Origin: Gluconobacter sp. Dm-62
GTDB taxonomy: Bacteria > Pseudomonadota > Alphaproteobacteria > Acetobacterales > Acetobacteraceae
Assembly: GCF_018256155.1 (NCBI RefSeq)
Contig: NZ_JAERLY010000018.1
Location: 1 to 40,180, forward strand
Direction: 5' to 3'
DNA length: 40,180 nt
In this document: in pieces, positions 26,316 to 36,617 of the stretch
Position numbering within the stretch: the first letter of the stretch is position 1
Layout of the letters: each line of letters opens with the position of its first letter
Made by a program: the position numbers and the translations under genes
Notes under the pieces: generated by a model
Database searches by the model: none
What the model saw: the letters and a program-made list of their open reading frames with translations, nothing else
Told to the model about the DNA's origin: nothing

Positions 26316-28100
26316 CTATTCCTCTACGTGGCCGAAATCCGACGTCTGGCGACCATTTCCACTACGTGAACCGTGACTCAGAGCGGCCTGGATGCGATCG
26401 ATCAGTTCGGATCGCTGATACGGTTTCCCCAACACCTCAAAGTTGTTGTTTTCAGGGGCATTCAGAGACATCTCATCATTGTAACCGGTGGTGAGAATAA
26501 CGGGTGTCTGAGGGTGCAGCGTGCTGATCTTCTCTGCTAGCACCAAGCCATTTGGCCCGCCCGGCATGATGACATCCGAGAAGACTGCGCTAAAAGGCTT
26601 CTGTTCAGCGAGAGCTTTCTCGAAAACATCCAGTGCTTCAGTAGAATCATGAGCAGTTGTAACCTGGTACCCGATTTCCATAAGGGAATCCGCTGCATAC
26701 TGGGCAATATCAGCATTGTCTTCGACAACCAGAATATGTGGCGCGTTCGGACTTTCGTCGACCGGATGTGCTTTATAGCCTGTATTTTTCTTGACTGTGT
26801 CGATCTGTTCTTTCGCGGTATGGACCGGAAAGATCATATGAATGCTTGTGCCACGCTGGTGTTCGCTTTCGACTTCCAGCCGCCCGCCAGACTGCTGAAC
26901 AAAGCCCTGAACCATAGCCAGCCCCAGTCCCGTTCCCTGCCCGGATGGCTTGGTTGTGAAAAACGGCTCTGTTGCCCGCAGCACAATGTGAGGAAGCATC
27001 CCTTGCCCCTCGTCAGCTACTGTCACGGCCACGTAGTCTCCTGGTTTGAGACGGCGCGCTTCCGCGTCTCCATTAAGATGCAGGAGCTTCGTTTTAATCG
27101 TGATGGAGCTTCCGGATGGAGACGCGTCCCGGGCATTGGCGACAACATTCAGAAGCGCCATTTCAAAGTAATTTGCGTCAAGTTTTACAGCTGGCAGACG
27201 CAACCTCAAGTTCAGATAGAGATCGATCTGGTTTCCAACGGACATCTCTATCAATTCCTTGAAAGAACTGATGAGCGAACTCAAATTGACTTCGGATGGC
27301 TCAAGGCGGGTCCGGCGCGCAAACGACAGAAGTTGGCGCGTCAGTCTGGCGCCCCGGTCTGCGGCCTGCTGCGCGATCATATGCTGGCGGTCGAACGCCT
27401 GATGATCAAGGCGCTTGCCCTTCATCCGATCCAGGCTGTTGTTCAGGATCTGCAGTAAATTATTGAAATCATGTGCAAGCCCGGCCGTCAGTTGCCCGAT
27501 CGCTTCCATTTTCTGACCCTGCCGCAAAGCCATTTCGCTTTCGCGACGCTTGGAGACATCCAGCTGGCTTGCGAAAAAATAGATCAGTTCTCCCTGCTCG
27601 TCGAACACCGGGCCTATGAAAATGGCATTCCAGAACGGCGTTCCGTTGCGTCGATAGTTCAGGATCTCGAGGGCAATGGGTTTGCAATTCGCAATGGCGT
27701 CTCTCAGTTGGCGGACATCATTGGGGTCGGTACCAGCGCCTTGCAGAAAACGACAGTTTCTTCCGACAACCTAACTGGCCTCATATCCCGTTAGGTCAAG
27801 AAATGCGTTGTTCGCGAAGGCAATCGGACAGTCAGGCAGACGCGGATCGGCCAGAATCATTGGCATTCTGGTCATTTCGACTGCGGCAAAGAAAACATTA
27901 GTTCTGTTTTCCAGCGTCGGGTCGCTAATTGTTGTCTGCGCCCAGTGTCGTGGCTCACGATCGCTCAATGTTGCCAGCTCTCCAGTCGAGGGATGTCTCG
28001 GTGAAGCCTGGTTCGGCACGGGCTCGTGTGAGTTGTTCTTGTCGTTATTCATGAACTCTGCCGATGGCGTAGGGCGCGATTGCATAACCCTCCATCCCAT
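26316..28100 (-). pseudogene. LOV-domain hybrid histidine kinase interrupted by an amber codon
   Basis: The frame is open from 28100 to 26316 except for one TAG at 27771-27773 (minus strand). Read through, it gives a PAS/LOV domain ([35 protein letters not shown], stop, VVGRNCRFLQGAGTDP), a HisKA region (LAHDFNNLLQILNNSLDRM), HATPase_c (GQGTGLGLAMVQGF), and a receiver domain (HILVVEDNADIA, phosphoacceptor D in FSDVIMPGG, K in LGKPYQR). GRNCRFLQ contains the photoactive cysteine of blue-light LOV sensors. Start candidates are ATG at 28100, 28085 or 28052; GGAGG lies before the second. The stop sits exactly where relatives have Glu or Gln, one base from a sense codon. It is either a recent nonsense mutation, a read error, or a suppressed stop. 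Confidence 0.9.
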
Positions 28101-28166
28101 GCGGAAGAACGGAACGGCAACACAAATCTTGCTTTTAGATGAAAATCACTGGCTTGAAATTATATT

Positions 28167-28832
28167 TTAGGCGACCCGATGAATTTCGTCAGTACTCCAG
28201 ACATATGCGGCAGCTTTATGCTTGAACAGGCTGCTGAGGACCGAATTGGAGATGTCCAGCCCCCCAGTATAGGTTCCTAGCGCCGGCAGGATAAGACGCT
28301 CTTCTCCTGTTAGGAAGCAGGGACGGCTCATAACATGCCCTCTGCTCTGTATCCTGGTTTTCGGATGCAGGTGCCCTGCCAGTTCCGCGCTGCCAGAAGG
28401 AATGGTTACAGATGGAATATGCCGAAGGAATAGATTACCGGACCGATATTCTTCAAGCCACTCGCCTCCGATACCCGAAATCGGCAGCGCATCGTGATTC
28501 CCCGTGATCCACAAAGTATCCGCTGTTCGGGTAATGCGATCAAGCAATGTACGTTCGGAATCAAGAAGACGCCCTCCAGCCTGACAGTCATGGAAGCTGT
28601 CTCCGAGTGATATCAGTAGCTGGGGAGAATGAGCTTCTACAAACCGTAGTACTTTCTCAAGCGTCGAAATTGTATCTCCGGGAGGCAGCAGCAATCCCCT
28701 TGCCCGAGCAGATGTACCTTTCCCGAGATGAAGGTCGGCGACGACAAGTGTCTTCGTATCAGGAAGAAAAACAGCGCCTCCCGGTAGAAGCCGTATTCGC
28801 TCATCTGCCAGCGTAATCTCTCGAAACGTCAT
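28167..28832 (-). CDS. pdeM: PdeM: ligase-associated DNA-damage-response endonuclease
   Basis: The 221-residue protein is a calcineurin-like metallophosphoesterase with VVADLHLGKG, SLGDSFHDCQ, ITGNHDALP and AGHLHPKTRI providing the two-metal site. This is the PdeM family of the ligase-associated damage response. Its ATG overlaps the 3' end of the helicase gene by four bases, so they are co-translated. The exact DNA substrate in the cell is not established here. Confidence 0.93.
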   Translation of the reverse strand: MTFREITLADERIRLLPGGAVFLPDTKTLVVADLHLGKGTSARARGLLLPPGDTISTLEKVLRFVEAHSPQLLISLGDSFHDCQAGGRLLDSERTLLDRITRTADTLWITGNHDALPISGIGGEWLEEYRSGNLFLRHIPSVTIPSGSAELAGHLHPKTRIQSRGHVMSRPCFLTGEERLILPALGTYTGGLDISNSVLSSLFKHKAAAYVWSTDEIHRVA

Positions 28833-31246
28833 TCTTTTTCTGCCAGCGCATAAAGTTTGTCAGCCTCTGCCAGAAGATAGTCTTCCCCGTCTCCACCTCT
28901 GATTTTTTCACGCCCCTGCTCCAGCAGCACGGGGACTGCAAGCGGCGAGACATGTGAGAGGCTGACAGGCTCGATGTGACCCTGAATACGATCCAGCATG
29001 CCTGAAAGACGCCCCAGATCGGTCAGCCCTTCCTCTGCCTGAAGGCGGGTTGCACGCAGGAGAATATGATCGGGATCGTATTTTCGAAGTACATCGTAAA
29101 GCAGGTCGCTGCTGATCGTCATCTGGCGCCGGTTCTTCTCACGCCCCGGGTAATTGCGTTCCACCAGTCCGGCGATGATGGCAACGTCCCGGAACGTCCG
29201 TCGAAGCATGGCGCTTTCAGCCAGCCAATCCGCCAGATTTCCACCCAGCAGATCCCTGCTGAACAGGTCCGTCATGGAGCCCGTGGGATGGACGCACCAG
29301 CAGGCGACCATATAGTCGTTCGCGACAAAGCCCAGAGGGCCTTTTCCGGTTTCTTCTAGTCTTTTCGTCAGAAGAAGCCCCAGAGTCTGGTGTGCGTTTC
29401 GTCCTTCAAAAGGATACGCCACGATGTAGTGCAGTCCCCGATGGGGAAAGGTCTCGACCAAAAAGTTTTCCGGCCCGGGTAGCCGAGAGCGGGCTGCTTG
29501 CAAAGTGAGCCAGTCCTGCACGGATTTAGGCAGCACAGCCCAAGAGGGCGGTGCGTGCAGTATCTCACGCACATGTCGGGCCAGACCGGGTGAGATGGAA
29601 AGCTGATTGCCGCCATAAACCGGTACACGTGGGTCTTTCCCCCGACTACGGGCGGCCTGAACAGTCGTATCGTGCAGCCCCAGAAACTCCAGCAGTTCCC
29701 CGCCCAGAAGAAACGTATCGCCTGGAACCAGTGTTGAGGCAAAATACTCGTCAATCTCCCCATAGGCTTTTCCACGCCGGGATTTGACGCGCAGCATTGG
29801 AGTATCGACGATGGTGCCGATATTCATCCGGAACTGCCGGATGATCTGCTCATTACGGACCCAGAGCTGCCCCAGAGAATCCCGGAAAAGACGCTGATGA
29901 CGTTCATAAGCCTGCAAGGCATAGCCACCATCTTCGACAAACCGGACGATCTCATTGAAATCAGTACGTGAAAGCTGATTGTAAGGCGCCGTCTGACGAA
30001 CTTCCTCATACATAACGTCAGGAAGGAACGGTCCGGCACAGGCCGTGATCAGCACATGCTGCGCCAGAACATCAAGCGCCCCTGCGCGCGGAGGATCACC
30101 GTCGAGTTCGTGGCGTAAAACAGCCTCTCTGGCTGCTTCACATTCCAGAACCTCAAACCGGTTGGCCGGGGCAAGAAGTGCGCGAGAGGGTTCGTCCATC
30201 CGGTGGTTGGCCCGGCCGATCCGCTGAGTCAGGCGCGAGATCTGCTTTGGAGCACCGACCTGAATGATCTGGTCCACAGCGCCCCAATCCAGCCCCAGAT
30301 CAAGCGAGGACGTCGCCACGACGGCCCGCAGCTCCCCTTGAGCCATGGCCTCCTCGACCTTGGCCCGGCGCCCGGCATCCAGACTGCCATGATGCAGCCC
30401 AATCGGCAGATTATCTGCATTGTCTTTCCAGAGCGCCTGAAACAGAAGCTCCGCCTGCGCCCGGCTGTTGACAAACACAATGGTCAGCCGCGCGCGGGCA
30501 ATTTCGGTCAGGATTGCAGTGGCGCTTCCCAGCCCCGTGCGACCGGCCCAGGGAAGATAACCCCGCTGATCGGGCAAAAGCACATGCACGTCCGGACGTA
30601 CCCCGTCTTCCGCTCTGACAAGGCGGACGCCGGACGCCTGGCCAGTTGGGGAAACCCAGGCGGCCATAGCAGAAGGATGTGCCACGGTTGCGGACAGCCC
30701 ATTGACGCGGAGTGAGGGCGAAAAAACCCGCAACCGGCTGGCACACAAAGCAAGCTGGTCTCCGCGCTTCGTGCCAGCCAGCGCATGCACTTCGTCAATG
30801 ATCAGAACCCTGAGCGTGGAAAAATATGCAGAAGCGTCAGGGTATGACAGCAACAGCGCCAGACTTTCCGGTGTTGTCAGCAGGATATGCGGCGGGTTCT
30901 TCTGCTGTCTTTTCCGGCGGGCACCCGATGTATCGCCGCTGCGGACCTCGACACGAATAGGCAGGTTCATGTCCGTGATCGGTCGGGATAGGCTCTCTGC
31001 AATGTTGGTCGAAAGTGCCTTCAGGGGGCTGACATAGAGCGTGTGAAGTCCTGCATATGAGCCTTCCGCCAGTTCGATCAGGCTGGGCAAAAAGCCCGCC
31101 AGTGTCTTTCCCCCACCGGTTGGTGCGATGAGAAGCGCGGACACGCCATCCTCAGCTGCCTGTAATATGGCGAGCTGGTGCGGCCGTGGAGACCAGCCCT
31201 GTTGGGAAAACCAGCTCTGGAAAGGTTCGGGAAGATGTTTGCTCAT
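28829..31246 (-). CDS. Ligase-associated DEXH-box DNA helicase (Lhr-type)
   Basis: The 805-residue superfamily 2 helicase has Walker A APTGGGKTLAGF, motif Ia VSPLKALSTN, the DEVH box in LIIDEVHALAG, motif III NGLSATV, and the C-terminal motifs VATSSLDLGLDWG and QRIGRANHR. The rest forms the Lhr core WH and beta-barrel domains. I chose the ATG at 31246, giving MSKHLPEP; the frame extends to 31360 but that would run into the divergent exonuclease gene. It translocates on single-stranded DNA in the repair module. It shares a 71-base divergent promoter region with the exonuclease gene. Confidence 0.93.
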   Translation of the reverse strand: MSKHLPEPFQSWFSQQGWSPRPHQLAILQAAEDGVSALLIAPTGGGKTLAGFLPSLIELAEGSYAGLHTLYVSPLKALSTNIAESLSRPITDMNLPIRVEVRSGDTSGARRKRQQKNPPHILLTTPESLALLLSYPDASAYFSTLRVLIIDEVHALAGTKRGDQLALCASRLRVFSPSLRVNGLSATVAHPSAMAAWVSPTGQASGVRLVRAEDGVRPDVHVLLPDQRGYLPWAGRTGLGSATAILTEIARARLTIVFVNSRAQAELLFQALWKDNADNLPIGLHHGSLDAGRRAKVEEAMAQGELRAVVATSSLDLGLDWGAVDQIIQVGAPKQISRLTQRIGRANHRMDEPSRALLAPANRFEVLECEAAREAVLRHELDGDPPRAGALDVLAQHVLITACAGPFLPDVMYEEVRQTAPYNQLSRTDFNEIVRFVEDGGYALQAYERHQRLFRDSLGQLWVRNEQIIRQFRMNIGTIVDTPMLRVKSRRGKAYGEIDEYFASTLVPGDTFLLGGELLEFLGLHDTTVQAARSRGKDPRVPVYGGNQLSISPGLARHVREILHAPPSWAVLPKSVQDWLTLQAARSRLPGPENFLVETFPHRGLHYIVAYPFEGRNAHQTLGLLLTKRLEETGKGPLGFVANDYMVACWCVHPTGSMTDLFSRDLLGGNLADWLAESAMLRRTFRDVAIIAGLVERNYPGREKNRRQMTISSDLLYDVLRKYDPDHILLRATRLQAEEGLTDLGRLSGMLDRIQGHIEPVSLSHVSPLAVPVLLEQGREKIRGGDGEDYLLAEADKLYALAEKE

Positions 31247-31317
31247 TAACTCCAAGGAACGCACACGCCTTTCGCGGGTTCTTTCTCTGTTCTTGCACGA
31301 CTGATGGAGAAGACCGG

Positions 31318-32340
31318 GTGGACTGGCTTGAGTTAAAACCGGAAGGGCTCTTCTGTGCACCCGGCGCGTTCTATATCGACCCCCTCCAGCCAGTGGCCCA
31401 CGCCGTCATCACTCATGGTCATTCCGATCATGCCCGGCCTGGCCACAGCCGTGTCACCGCCACGCCTGAAACACTGGCGATCATGCGTCTGCGGATGGGC
31501 GAAGACCGGGCCGGCTACACCCAGCGGGAACTGGCTTATGGGGAAGTCGTCTCCATTGGAGATATGAGGCTCTGGCTTGCGCCTGCCGGGCACGTGTTGG
31601 GGAGTGCGCAGATTGTGATGGAATATCGTGGGGAACGAGCCGTCGTCAGCGGGGATTACAAGCGCGCGCCCGATCCGACATGCGTTCCCTTTGAGGTCGT
31701 GCCCTGCGATCTTTTCGTCACGGAAGCCACGTTCGGCCTGCCGGTTTTCCGATTGCCCGATCCCGCTCATGAGATTGCCAAACTGCTGCACGATGTCCGC
31801 CTGTTTCCGGAGCGTACGCTTGTCGTGGGCTGTTATGCTCTTGGCAAGTGCCAGCGTCTGATCGCCCTGCTTCGGAACGGTGGCTATCATGAACCGCTCT
31901 GGCTCCATGGTACACTTCTCCCAATGTGCAGTCTGTATGAGGATTTTGGGATCCCGCTGGGAGAGCTCCGTTCCGCAACTGCCGCAAAGAAGGGCGAAAT
32001 GCGGGGAGGCATCGTTCTGGCTCCCCCATCGGCGGTTGCAGACCGCTGGGCGCGCCGGCTACCCGACCCTGTCGTCTGTCTGGCATCCGGCTGGATGCAT
32101 GTCCGCCAGAGAGCAAAAGCCCGCGGGGTCGAACTCCCGGTCGTCATCAGCGATCATGCCGACTGGGATGCCCTGTTGGAGACCTGTCAGGCCACGGGCG
32201 CGAAGGAAATCTGGGTTACTCATGGCCGTGAGGACGCCCTGATCCACGCCTTGGGCAAAATGCAAATCCGCGGCCGTGCCCTGCGTCTCATTGGCTATGA
32301 AGAGGATGACGAGCCGGCAGAACAGGGAAGTCTGGCATGA
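31318..32340 (+). CDS. Ligase-associated DNA-damage-response exonuclease (MBL fold)
   Basis: The 340-residue protein has the metallo-beta-lactamase motif THGHSDHARPGHS, APAGHVLGSAQI, VVSGDYKRAPDPT and a later SDHADWDALLE, matching the beta-CASP nuclease family linked to DNA ligases. The GTG at 31318 is the best start, with GGAG at 31306-31309 spaced 8 bases; the longer frame from 31186 would overlap the helicase gene. It overlaps the ligase gene by four bases. It would trim DNA ends prior to ligation. Confidence 0.92.
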   Translation: MDWLELKPEGLFCAPGAFYIDPLQPVAHAVITHGHSDHARPGHSRVTATPETLAIMRLRMGEDRAGYTQRELAYGEVVSIGDMRLWLAPAGHVLGSAQIVMEYRGERAVVSGDYKRAPDPTCVPFEVVPCDLFVTEATFGLPVFRLPDPAHEIAKLLHDVRLFPERTLVVGCYALGKCQRLIALLRNGGYHEPLWLHGTLLPMCSLYEDFGIPLGELRSATAAKKGEMRGGIVLAPPSAVADRWARRLPDPVVCLASGWMHVRQRAKARGVELPVVISDHADWDALLETCQATGAKEIWVTHGREDALIHALGKMQIRGRALRLIGYEEDDEPAEQGSLA

Positions 32341-33932
32341 TCGAGTTCGCCGCACTGCTGGAACGTCTGGCCTTCACCCCTTCGCGCAACATGAAGCTTG
32401 CACTCCTGAAGGAGTATTTCTCCATGGCCCCGGATCCGGATCGGGGATACGCGCTGGCCGCAATGGCGGGAAGTCTGTCTTTCGCAGCCGCCAAGCCTGC
32501 CATGCTCCGGACTCTGGCGATGGAGCGCACTGATCCTGAACTCTTTGCCTGGTCCTACGACTATGTCGGTGATCTGGCCGAAACGGTTGCATTGATCTGG
32601 CGACCGGAAAGCGACGGGCTTGACGCACCTCCCGCCCCTGGGCTCGCAGAGGTCGTCCATACGCTGGAGCGTCTTCCCAAAACCGACGTTCCCGATGTCG
32701 TAAGGCGTTGGCTGGATGCGTGCGAGACATCCTCCCGATACGCTCTCCTCAAACTTATTACTGGCTCTCTTCGCGTAGGAGCATCAGCACGTCTCGCAAA
32801 AACCGCTCTTGCCGAGATGGCTTCTGTGGCCCCGGATGACATTGAGGAAGTCTGGCATGGTCTGGATGCGCCCTATGGCGCTCTTTTTGCCTGGGTAGAA
32901 GGGAAAGGCCCGAAGCCTGACGCGAAAGACGCGCCCGTTTTCCGTCCGCCCATGCTGGCTCAACCGCTGGAAAATGTTGATCTGACTGCTTTAGACCCCG
33001 CAGACTGGCGGGCGGAATGGAAATGGGACGGCATTCGGGTCCAGCTTGTTTCCACACCTGAAGGCGAGCGCGTTTACACCCGTACGGCGGAAGATATCGG
33101 CAAGGCCTTCCCGGATGTACTCGCCATAATGCAGGATCTGGGCAGCAGGGTTGTTCTGGATGGCGAACTTCTGGTTGTCCAAAACGGCATTGTCGCCCCG
33201 TTTGCCGATCTTCAGCAGCGCCTGAACCGCAAGTCGCCCACAACTGCCATGCTTCGGGATATGCCTGCCGGTATACGACTATACGATATCCTGTTTGAAG
33301 ATGGAGAAGACCTGCGTCCCCTGCCCTTTGATATCAGAAGGCAGAGGCTGGAAAGCTGGTTTGCGCGCCTGAACCCGCCGCGTATGGTTCTGTCAGAACT
33401 TATTACGTTCAGGAACTTCGAAGATCTGGCGAAACTCCGCGAAACTGCACGGAACGAAGGTATTGAAGGGCTGATGCTGAAAAAGGCCGACAGTCCGTAT
33501 GTTCCTGGTCGTCCGCGAGGCCCCTGGTGGAAATGGAAACGTGAACCGCTGACGGTCGATGCCGTCGTCATGTACGCACAACGCGGCCATGGCAAACGCA
33601 GCAGCTTCTATTCCGACTATACTTTTGGCTTATGGCGGACCGTAGACGGACAGCGCGAACTCGTCCCCATCGGTAAGGCCTACTCAGGCTTTACGGACGA
33701 AGAATTGAAGTTTCTGGACAAGTGGGTTCGCGATCACACTACAAAGCGTTTTGGGCCTGTCCGGGAAGTGGCACATGGGCTTGTGCTGGAAATTGCCTTC
33801 GATGCCGCCCAGTATTCCAAACGGCACAAAAGCGGTGTTGCGCTCCGTTTCCCTCGGGTAGCACGTATTCGTCGCGACAAACCCGCTGAGGAAGCCGATC
33901 AGTTGGAACACTTTATCCGGGACTTCCTGTAA
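32337..33932 (+). CDS. ATP-dependent DNA ligase of the damage-response module
   Basis: The 531-residue ligase has an N-terminal helical domain, the nucleotidyltransferase motif EWKWDGIRVQ with the adenylated lysine, DGELLVV, EGLMLKKADSPYVPGRP and PWWKWKREPL (motif V), then an OB-fold. This is the cisplatin-type ligase that accompanies Lhr-type helicase, MBL exonuclease and PdeM. Together they form the known four-gene module, here split into two divergent pairs. It seals nicks using ATP. No Ku or LigD polymerase domain is present. Confidence 0.95.
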   Translation: MIEFAALLERLAFTPSRNMKLALLKEYFSMAPDPDRGYALAAMAGSLSFAAAKPAMLRTLAMERTDPELFAWSYDYVGDLAETVALIWRPESDGLDAPPAPGLAEVVHTLERLPKTDVPDVVRRWLDACETSSRYALLKLITGSLRVGASARLAKTALAEMASVAPDDIEEVWHGLDAPYGALFAWVEGKGPKPDAKDAPVFRPPMLAQPLENVDLTALDPADWRAEWKWDGIRVQLVSTPEGERVYTRTAEDIGKAFPDVLAIMQDLGSRVVLDGELLVVQNGIVAPFADLQQRLNRKSPTTAMLRDMPAGIRLYDILFEDGEDLRPLPFDIRRQRLESWFARLNPPRMVLSELITFRNFEDLAKLRETARNEGIEGLMLKKADSPYVPGRPRGPWWKWKREPLTVDAVVMYAQRGHGKRSSFYSDYTFGLWRTVDGQRELVPIGKAYSGFTDEELKFLDKWVRDHTTKRFGPVREVAHGLVLEIAFDAAQYSKRHKSGVALRFPRVARIRRDKPAEEADQLEHFIRDFL

Positions 33933-34127
33933 AAGATGGCTTTTGAGTTCCTCATATAGCGAATTATTTGTCCTTCTGAGTTCTATACCCGAAAAACTGG
34001 AAACTATTCCTCTCACTGGCGGAACCTATGAGCCGTACCGGATGTTTAACGCTCAAGCGATCAAACCCGGTGCGTATCTGGTGCACAATTTTTCAGGGAA
34101 AGCAGTCGAAAGACTGCCACAAGAGTG

Positions 34128-35540
34128 ATGAGAAAACGCAGTGAGGCGGACAGACTGATCACGAAAATCGTGGTGGTTGTCACGATGGGGGCTCTGGCTT
34201 TTGGATATGACACCGGCGTCATTGCCGGAGCTCTGCCGTTCATGCAGCTTCCAATCGCGAAGGGCGGACTGGGCCTCACACCGCTGACGGAAGGACTGGT
34301 CACATCCGCGCTGGTTCTGGGGGCAGCGTTCGGATCACTGGTCTGCGGGGTGGTGGCAGATCGGTTCGGACGACGGGACAGCCTGATGGCCCTCTCCGTG
34401 GTGTTCGTCGTCGGCGCCATCGGTACGGCGCAGGCCCCTTCTGTTGCGGTCATGATTGCCATGCGTGCCATCCTCGGTTTCGCGGTCGGCGGGGCCTCGG
34501 CGCTTGTTCCGATGTTCATTTCGGAAATGGCGCCTTCAGGGCGCAGAGGCCGCCTGGTCAGCCAGAACGAGATGATGATCGTGACAGGACAGCTCATCGC
34601 CTACACGCTGAATGCAGGACTGGCGCATTTTTCAGAATCGCCGTCGATCTGGCGCACCATGCTGATGATTGCGGCAGTTCCGGCCGTGCTTCTGGGAGTA
34701 GGCCTGTTTTTTGTGCCCCGCTCTCCACGCTGGCTGGCGAGCCAGGGGCGTACGGATGAGGCAAAGCATGTGCTGGAACTTATCCGTTCCACCGATCGTC
34801 AGGTCCGGCACGAAATGCGGGCGATCTATACGTCCGTTGACGACGACGCAGAACAGATCGGCTGGCGTCAGGCGTTCGGGGAAGTCTGGATCCGGCGCCT
34901 GCTGATGCTGGGCGTTGGACTGGGATTTGCAGCCCAGTTCACGGGGGTGAACGCGTTTATGTACTTCACCCCCATCATCCTGCGGCAGACCGGGCTTGGA
35001 ACCGAGGCCGCGCTGGTTGCCACGATCGGCGACGGCCTGGTCGCGGTTGGAGCGACATTTGCCGGCATCTGGATGATCGGACGCTTCCCGCGACGGGTCA
35101 CACTCTTGGGCGGTCTGTGCGGCGTCGTGCTGGCTCATCTGGGGCTTGGCGCAACCTTGCTGCTCCTCAAAGGATCAGCGATCGAAAGCTATGCGGCCCT
35201 CGGCTTCATCCTTCTGGCACTGCTCTTCATCCAGATGATGGTCTCCCCACTATACTGGCTGCTAATGTCCGAGCTTTTTCCCATGCGAGCCAGGGGTGTC
35301 CTGACTGGCCTGTCAGTTTCATCACAGTGGATCTTCAACGCGACAGTCGCCTTTCTCTTCCCTATTTTCCTTCATGCCATCGGGCCCGGTACGTTTTTTG
35401 TCTTCGCCACAATCAATGTCCTGTCCCTCTGCTTCGTGGCAAAGTTCCTGCCCGAAACAAAAGGTCTGTCACTGGAGAAACTTGAGGCGCATCTGCAAGA
35501 TCATTTTTCTGAAGATACGACAAAAAAGAAAGCTGTTTGA
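34128..35540 (+). CDS. Sugar porter family MFS transporter
   Basis: The 470-residue inner-membrane protein has about 12 membrane segments with sugar-porter landmarks: FGYDTGVIAGALPFM in the first helix, VADRFGRRDSLM loop, PSGRRGRLVSQNEMMIVTGQ, VPRSPRWLASQGR at the end of the N-half, and FLPETKGLSLEKLE at the C-terminus. It imports a hexose, pentose or polyol by proton symport. ATG at 34128 is preferred over the adjacent GTG at 34125, with AAGAG just upstream. The 195 bases before it show no gene or clear regulatory site. It is convergent with the SDR gene. Confidence 0.93.
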   Translation: MRKRSEADRLITKIVVVVTMGALAFGYDTGVIAGALPFMQLPIAKGGLGLTPLTEGLVTSALVLGAAFGSLVCGVVADRFGRRDSLMALSVVFVVGAIGTAQAPSVAVMIAMRAILGFAVGGASALVPMFISEMAPSGRRGRLVSQNEMMIVTGQLIAYTLNAGLAHFSESPSIWRTMLMIAAVPAVLLGVGLFFVPRSPRWLASQGRTDEAKHVLELIRSTDRQVRHEMRAIYTSVDDDAEQIGWRQAFGEVWIRRLLMLGVGLGFAAQFTGVNAFMYFTPIILRQTGLGTEAALVATIGDGLVAVGATFAGIWMIGRFPRRVTLLGGLCGVVLAHLGLGATLLLLKGSAIESYAALGFILLALLFIQMMVSPLYWLLMSELFPMRARGVLTGLSVSSQWIFNATVAFLFPIFLHAIGPGTFFVFATINVLSLCFVAKFLPETKGLSLEKLEAHLQDHFSEDTTKKKAV

Positions 35541-35783
35541 TCCCGAACGTCTCGGAAGGACGATTTGCAGCAGTATAAGATAATACATTGACTATGCTGC
35601 ATTGGCTCGCGCCAGGATCAAAGCAGAGCGAGAATCAGTTATCCCGCAGATCTCGGTAGGCAGATTGTTTTTCGCTGGTTTCACTGCGGGGAGCTGCATC
35701 TGGTCGTGTTCGTCGAAGTGAATGGATTGCCGCTCCTGTGGTGCCGATGGTAGCCACAACCCACCTTATCCTACCACGTCAGA

Positions 35784-35797
35784 CAGCCTTTAGGCTG
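35784..35797. terminator. Small hairpin between convergent genes
   Basis: CAGCC (35784-35788) and GGCTG (35793-35797) pair around TTTA, with partly matching flanks GTC and GAC. It lies in the 291-base gap between the convergent MFS and SDR genes. There is no T-tract, so this is a tentative call. Confidence 0.35.
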
Positions 35798-35831
35798 CCG
35801 ACGCTTGAGGGGCAGAAAGACTTCTTCTGCC

Positions 35832-36617
35832 TTACGACATTGGAAATGGAGGTTGACCATTGGATGCGGTGACCCCGCCGTCCACTGGCATGATCAGGCC
35901 TGTAATGTATGCAGCATCATCGCTTGCCAAAAACGTAATGGCAGCAGCCATATCCTCTGGCTCTCCAAGGCGCCCTAAAGGAACGCGATCCTCGACGCTG
36001 CTGACGAAAGCTTCGTTCTTGACTGCGTCTGCCGTCATACCTGTCCGCGTAACGGAAGGACAGATGGCATTAATGCGCACACCGTCTCTTCCATGATCCA
36101 TCGCCATGACACGCGTCAGGTTTACGACGCCTCCCTTGGCAACATCGTAATAAGCCGTGTTCCAGTCCCCTCGCATACCGGAGACAGACGCTGTGTTGAC
36201 GATATTACCTTTCGTCTTGATGAGTAGAGGCAGGAATGTGCGGCTGAGATTGAGAGTGCCTGTCAGGGTTGTTGCGCAAACTGCCTCCCATGTTTCCAGA
36301 CCTTTATCCAATACGGTTCCCATAGCTGTGACACCCGCATTGTTCACAAGCACATCCAGTGTTCCAAAATGTGTTGTGGTGAATGTGAGGAGTGACTGAA
36401 CCTGCTCGGGAGATGAGATGTCGGTCAAAGAGGCAAGCGCGCGCGATGTGTTGAATGTCTTCATGACGTCGTCAAGTTTTGCTTTATCTCGATCGACAAG
36501 AATGACATGCGCGCCTTCTTCCACAAATCGAAGTGCAGTTGCACGCCCTATTCCGGAAGCGGCCCCTGTGACGAGAATTTTTTTATCTTTGAAACGTGAT
36601 AGTCCGTGAATAGCCAT
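35832..36617 (-). CDS. Short-chain dehydrogenase/reductase
   Basis: This 261-residue classical SDR has the cofactor loop VTGAASGIGRAT (about residues 16-27), VNNAGVT, an active-site serine at NTASVSG, the catalytic pair in YYDVAKGG, and NAICPSVTRT. The aspartate after the second strand (ILVDRDKAK) points to NAD+ rather than NADP+. It may be a polyol or sugar dehydrogenase, in keeping with the neighbouring sugar transporter and dihydroxyacetone kinase, but this is inference from context. Confidence 0.93.
   Translation of the reverse strand: MAIHGLSRFKDKKILVTGAASGIGRATALRFVEEGAHVILVDRDKAKLDDVMKTFNTSRALASLTDISSPEQVQSLLTFTTTHFGTLDVLVNNAGVTAMGTVLDKGLETWEAVCATTLTGTLNLSRTFLPLLIKTKGNIVNTASVSGMRGDWNTAYYDVAKGGVVNLTRVMAMDHGRDGVRINAICPSVTRTGMTADAVKNEAFVSSVEDRVPLGRLGEPEDMAAAITFLASDDAAYITGLIMPVDGGVTASNGQPPFPMS

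Noticed and set aside
33943-34128. 61-codon frame before the sugar porter gene
   Set aside because: TTG start, no ribosome site or motif; most likely chance.
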